This document shows, piece by piece, positions 60,940 to 64,000 of a DNA stretch of 64,000 nt. The stretch comes from Alphaproteobacteria bacterium (GTDB lineage Bacteria > Pseudomonadota > Alphaproteobacteria > UBA8366). A program made the position numbers and the translations under genes. The stretch spans positions 124,001-188,000 of the forward strand of contig JAJFJD010000043.1 in the NCBI GenBank assembly GCA_021774335.1. The letters run 5' to 3'. The stretch's first letter is position 1. Each line of letters begins with the position of its first letter. The notes under the pieces were generated by a model, which made no database searches, was not told where the DNA came from, and saw nothing but the letters and a program-made list of their open reading frames with translations.

Positions 60940-61821
60940 CTATACCGGCTTATCGCCCATGATCTGGACGCGGTGCATCCGCCGCCTATGGTCGGGATAG
61001 TCGTTGAGCGCCCAGTGCTGCAGGCAACGGTTGTCCCAGAACGCGACCGAGCCCGACCGCCAGCGGAATCGGCAGGTAAATTCCGGACGGGTGCTGTGGG
61101 CGTATAGATAGCGCAGAATCGGCCGGCTTTCCTCGATCGTCATACCGTCGAACCGCTCGGTCTGGATCATATTGACGAACAGGGCTTGGCGCTTGGTTTC
61201 GGGATGCGTACGCACCACCGGATGCGTGGTCTCGACGGTCTTGAATTGAGAGTCCTCGCCCATCGCATCCGTTGGCGGGACAAATCCGAGCTGCATCTTG
61301 CGCTTGGTCCGGCCGTCGGTGTGGACGGCGCGCAAGCCGGTCAACATCGCCTTCATGCCATCCGACAACGTCTCATAGGCGAGATACTGATTGGCAAACA
61401 AAGTATCGCCGCCGACCGGCGGTACTTCTTTGGCCAACAGGATCGATCCCAGGGTCGGCGATTCGAGATAGGTCGTGTCGGAATGCCACTCGGACCCGAA
61501 ATTCAGCCGGTCCTCCGGTTTCTTCTCGACCACCAGGATATGCGGATCGCCGCCCGGCAGCCGGCGGTGCGGCGGAATGGCGGCGAGCTGCCCGAAGTCC
61601 TGACCGAACTGAACGAGTTCGGCGTCGCTCATCGGCTGGTCGCGGAAGAACAGGACGAGATGGGTCAGGAATGCTCGGCGCAGCGCCGCGATCGTTGCCG
61701 CGTCAAGCGACGCGCGCAGGTCGATCCCGGAGATTTCCGCGCCGACCGCGCCGGCAATCGGCGCGACCGTGAAGGCCGCATTGCCGCTGTCGGCACTAGT
61801 GGTTGGAGCCGCGTTAGCCAT
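60940..61821 (-). CDS. TauD/TfdA-family dioxygenase (4)
   Basis: A 293-residue Fe(II)/2-oxoglutarate oxygenase with H113-x-D115 (EWHSDTTYLESP) and the distal His in DNRCLQHWALNDYP, and the terminal RRRMHRVQIMGDKP. It has the taurine-dioxygenase layout (FRDQPMSDAELVQFGQDFG near residue 60). It lies 134 bases downstream of the amidohydrolase gene on the same strand, so the two may be expressed together. It is similar in length to the other three TauD enzymes in the window but differs in active-site surroundings. Confidence 0.88.
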   Translation of the reverse strand: MANAAPTTSADSGNAAFTVAPIAGAVGAEISGIDLRASLDAATIAALRRAFLTHLVLFFRDQPMSDAELVQFGQDFGQLAAIPPHRRLPGGDPHILVVEKKPEDRLNFGSEWHSDTTYLESPTLGSILLAKEVPPVGGDTLFANQYLAYETLSDGMKAMLTGLRAVHTDGRTKRKMQLGFVPPTDAMGEDSQFKTVETTHPVVRTHPETKRQALFVNMIQTERFDGMTIEESRPILRYLYAHSTRPEFTCRFRWRSGSVAFWDNRCLQHWALNDYPDHRRRMHRVQIMGDKPV

Positions 61822-61954
61822 CGATACATCCTACGTCTGCGGCGGAATTCGGCAAAATTCCGGCGCCGCCGTGGCGCAGCGTTCCCTGCGCCTACCGGCG
61901 GAGAACGCTGGTTATTCGACAGTGCCGGAAAGTTTTCATCCAACGCATGTGTTG

Positions 61955-63667
61955 TTAGCGAACGCCAGCGGCACTCGCCCTGAGCAGTTTTCCGCCCTGC
62001 GCCCCGGTGTGCTCGCCATCCCTGAAGGCCACTTTGCCGGCAATTACGGTGGCCATGATCCCGTCCGACTTCTGCTTCAGTCTGCGGGCTCCCGTGGGAA
62101 GGTCATGCTCGATGGTGGGGATCTGCGGCGCAATGGTCGCGGGATCGAATATGTTGATGTCCGCGATACCGCCGTGACGCAATACGCCACGATCAACAAA
62201 CCCCCAGGCCATCGCCGGAGTCATGGTGATCATCTTTACGCCCTCTTCGATGGAGAACGCCTGGCGCTCGCGCACCCAGTAGGCGAGTAGGTGCGTGTGT
62301 ATGGACGAATCCATGATCAAGCTTACATGCGCGCCGGAATCGGAAAACGTCATGACCGTGCGCGGATGACGCAACGTCGCCAGCGCCTCCTCATCGGACT
62401 TCGGCACGGTGGCGATATCGAACTGCATGAACAACTGATCGAAATTGCTCTCCAGAGCGAGGTCCATCATGACCTCCACCGGATCGGCATTACGCTCCGC
62501 CGCAAGATCGGCGACGGTGGGATTGGGCATCACGGCGCTATACACGACATACAAATTGTCGTAGTCGGGCTTGCGCGGCTCGCCGCCCCCGGTCCGATAG
62601 TTGTCGTTTCTTGTCACTTCGACGAGGAGTTTCCGCTGCTCCGGATCGCTGAATACCTTGCGCTGTTCCTCGATCGGCAAGGCACGGACACGCGCCCATT
62701 CCGGGATATCGTCAAACGCCAAACGCCCCCTGAACGACAGGACGTGGGAGATACCGCGGGTATGGGTCTGCCCGAACATGCGCCCGCCGGCCTCGGCCGT
62801 CGAATCCAGAAGATCCAAGACGTCTTTCGTACCGACATTTCCGGCCGGCAACCCAAAGGTAATGGGTACGCCGCTTTCCACCGCGAGGTCGCGCAACCGG
62901 TCGTTATATTTCTTACGCACCTCCGGGTCCGGCGACCGGGCTTCCCTTTCGCGGGCATACTCGAAAACGCCGCGGCCCGTTGTCCCCATGACTTTTACGA
63001 GGTGGCTCAGTTCCTCCCAAGACGCGTGATTGGATGCAACCGGCCGGTTGTCCGGTTCCGGCAGCTTGTGGCCCGTCGAGCGTGAACTGGTAAAGCCGAT
63101 CGCGCCCGCGTCCATCGCGTCGAGCAACTCTTTCTCCATCGCACCGACGTCTTCGTCCGTGGCCTGCTCCTCGAAGGCGCGTTCCCCCATGACGTGCGTG
63201 CGCATGGCGGAGTGACCAATATTTGCGGCGTAGTTGATCGTCTTCGGGAGTTTGTCGACGACATTCATGTAGTCCCGGAACGTGGTCCAGTCCCAGTCGA
63301 TCGCCGCCGCCATCACGTCGGTCGAAATATCCTCGGCGCGCGCGATGTTGCTGATAATCATGTCGCGCTGCGAATTGGAACCCGGCGCCAGCGTGAATCC
63401 GCAGTTGCCCATGATCACGCTGGTGACGCCGTGCCAACAAGAGCAACTCCCCAACGGATCCCAGAACACTTGTGCATCCATATGCGTGTGCCCGTCGATG
63501 AAGCCGGGAGAAACCACCTGGCCCGTGGCGTCTATCTCTTCTTTTCCCCGTTCGCTTATCCGCCCGATCGCCGCAATTCGATCGCCGGTTACGCCAACGT
63601 CGGCCCGATATTTCGGTAGCCCTGTGCCGTCGACTACCGTGCCATTCCGGATTACGAGATCGTACAT
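61955..63667 (-). CDS. D-aminoacylase-type amidohydrolase
   Basis: A 570-residue amidohydrolase of the N-acyl-D-amino-acid deacylase family. It has H60-x-H62 (GHTHMD) and C89 (GNCGFTLAP), the Cys that bridges zinc in D-aminoacylases. Later parts include FTSSRSTGHKLPEPDNRPV and TFSDSGAHVSLIMDS, the latter with the conserved Asp. It is longer than the roughly 480-residue D-aminoacylase, a usual trait of this branch (YP-type amidohydrolases). Its likely reaction is hydrolysis of an N-acyl or similar amide. A -10-like TATACT lies upstream. It precedes the fourth TauD gene. Confidence 0.85.
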   Translation of the reverse strand: MYDLVIRNGTVVDGTGLPKYRADVGVTGDRIAAIGRISERGKEEIDATGQVVSPGFIDGHTHMDAQVFWDPLGSCSCWHGVTSVIMGNCGFTLAPGSNSQRDMIISNIARAEDISTDVMAAAIDWDWTTFRDYMNVVDKLPKTINYAANIGHSAMRTHVMGERAFEEQATDEDVGAMEKELLDAMDAGAIGFTSSRSTGHKLPEPDNRPVASNHASWEELSHLVKVMGTTGRGVFEYAREREARSPDPEVRKKYNDRLRDLAVESGVPITFGLPAGNVGTKDVLDLLDSTAEAGGRMFGQTHTRGISHVLSFRGRLAFDDIPEWARVRALPIEEQRKVFSDPEQRKLLVEVTRNDNYRTGGGEPRKPDYDNLYVVYSAVMPNPTVADLAAERNADPVEVMMDLALESNFDQLFMQFDIATVPKSDEEALATLRHPRTVMTFSDSGAHVSLIMDSSIHTHLLAYWVRERQAFSIEEGVKMITMTPAMAWGFVDRGVLRHGGIADINIFDPATIAPQIPTIEHDLPTGARRLKQKSDGIMATVIAGKVAFRDGEHTGAQGGKLLRASAAGVR

Positions 63668-63744
63668 GTTGCTTTCTCCTGTCTGTGTTGGATCGTCGGC
63701 TGCTCGACGGCCCGCAAAGAAATCCCCTTTGTAAGCTCCACCAA

Positions 63745-63774
63745 AGTATATGCTATCCCGGCGTTACCACATAA
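63745..63774 (-). promoter_or_regulatory. Candidate promoter of the amidohydrolase gene
   Basis: On the minus strand TTATGT (63774-63769), an 18-base spacer and TATACT (63750-63745). The -10 is good and equals that of the shared promoters at 24722 and 27321, but the 16-base shared block is not present here. The start would be near 63738, about 70 bases before the gene. Confidence 0.4.
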
Positions 63775-63948
63775 CTGGGCCGGGCCGGGAGGTGAGTTCG
63801 GTCTTCGGCTGTGTCGATGCGTCCGCTCTCGACCAAGCGTCACCCAGCGGACGCGTTATGCACTAAGGCGTGCAGTATCTTTGACTCCCTAATACCCACA
63901 TGCACTGATTGAGCATACACACTTCTCAACATCCAAAACGGAGATGGC

Positions 63949-64000
63949 ATGTCGGTTCGTATCGCAATAGTCGGAAACTCAATGCGAAACGTTGGAGCGC
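63949..64000 (+). CDS. Start of a gene cut by the window end
   Basis: From the ATG at 63949 the frame stays open to the window edge (MSVRIAIVGNSMRNVGA). CGGAG lies five bases before it. An earlier ATG at 63944 is in another frame and stops after a few codons. The first residues look like the opening strand of a nucleotide-binding or hydrolase-like fold, but 17 residues are too few to name a family. Confidence 0.4.
   Translation, partial: MSVRIAIVGNSMRNVGA

Noticed and set aside
1..64000. CRISPR arrays, rRNA, tRNA and insertion sequences
   Set aside because: I saw no regularly spaced repeats, no transposase and no tRNA or rRNA-like sequence. A tRNA scan would settle whether a tRNA was missed.

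Overview
The window is about 64 kb of GC-rich, densely coding DNA. It comes from a Gram-negative bacterium, most likely an alphaproteobacterium of the Rhodospirillales type. This inference rests on a beta-barrel porin, TRAP and phosphonate ABC transporters, many CaiB-type CoA transferases, several TauD/TfdA oxygenases and an FNR-type box. I see no rRNA, tRNA, CRISPR array or insertion sequence. Nearly all genes are small-molecule catabolism or transport, arranged as many short operons with alternating strands.

Region by region. 0-9.7 kb: the end of a porin gene, then a nitrogen/ureide-like block (N-carbamoyl-amino-acid hydrolase, ThDP enzyme, quinone oxidoreductase, PuuE-type deacetylase), a DctPQM TRAP transporter behind a sigma-54-like element, and a stand-alone MetE catalytic domain. 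9.8-18.5 kb: a phosphonate operon (phnD, phnC, two phnE, phosphonoacetate hydrolase phnA, an alcohol dehydrogenase and an aldehyde dehydrogenase) with a divergent LysR regulator. No transaminase, phosphonatase or C-P lyase is present. 18.6-20.9 kb: three small orphan genes. 20.9-30.4 kb: CoA transferase, a pair of acyl-CoA dehydrogenases, a flavin oxidoreductase, a 2-hydroxyacid dehydrogenase, two TauD-type oxygenases and an ornithine-cyclodeaminase homologue. Two operons here share a promoter with a 16-base identity.

30.4-32.9 kb: a divergent surface-sugar pair (GT4 glycosyltransferase and TupA-like ATP-grasp protein). 33.0-37.4 kb: CoA transferase, AtuA plus DUF4387, a third TauD enzyme and a Rid protein. 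37.5-38.4 kb: an orphan gene with a strong ribosome binding site and a textbook terminator. 38.4-41.3 kb: a hydroxyacid dehydrogenase and an overlapping CDP-alcohol phosphotransferase/flippase-like membrane pair. 41.4-50.7 kb: acyl-CoA chemistry (MaoC dehydratases, short-chain dehydrogenases, MmgE/PrpD, CoA transferase, carboxyltransferase) ending in an IclR gene with a perfect palindromic operator.

50.7-52 kb: an HTH gene and a tandem universal stress protein behind a perfect FNR-type box placed for class II activation. 52-60.2 kb: a large M14 peptidase, a 600-base non-coding gap, then AT-richer envelope genes (an internally duplicated coiled-coil protein, a 699-residue secreted protein with a Gly-rich linker and PDZ-like segment, a Rid protein, a secreted hydrolase). 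60.4-64 kb: a VOC protein, a fourth TauD enzyme, a D-aminoacylase-type amidohydrolase and the start of a gene cut by the window edge.

The overall picture is a scavenging organism. Transporters bring in organic acids and phosphonates, oxygenases and dehydrogenases open them, and CoA transferases, dehydratases and dehydrogenases feed the products to central metabolism. The least explained parts are the phosphonate route without PhnW, the lipid-type membrane pair at 39.6-41.3 kb and the secreted proteins at 55-60 kb.
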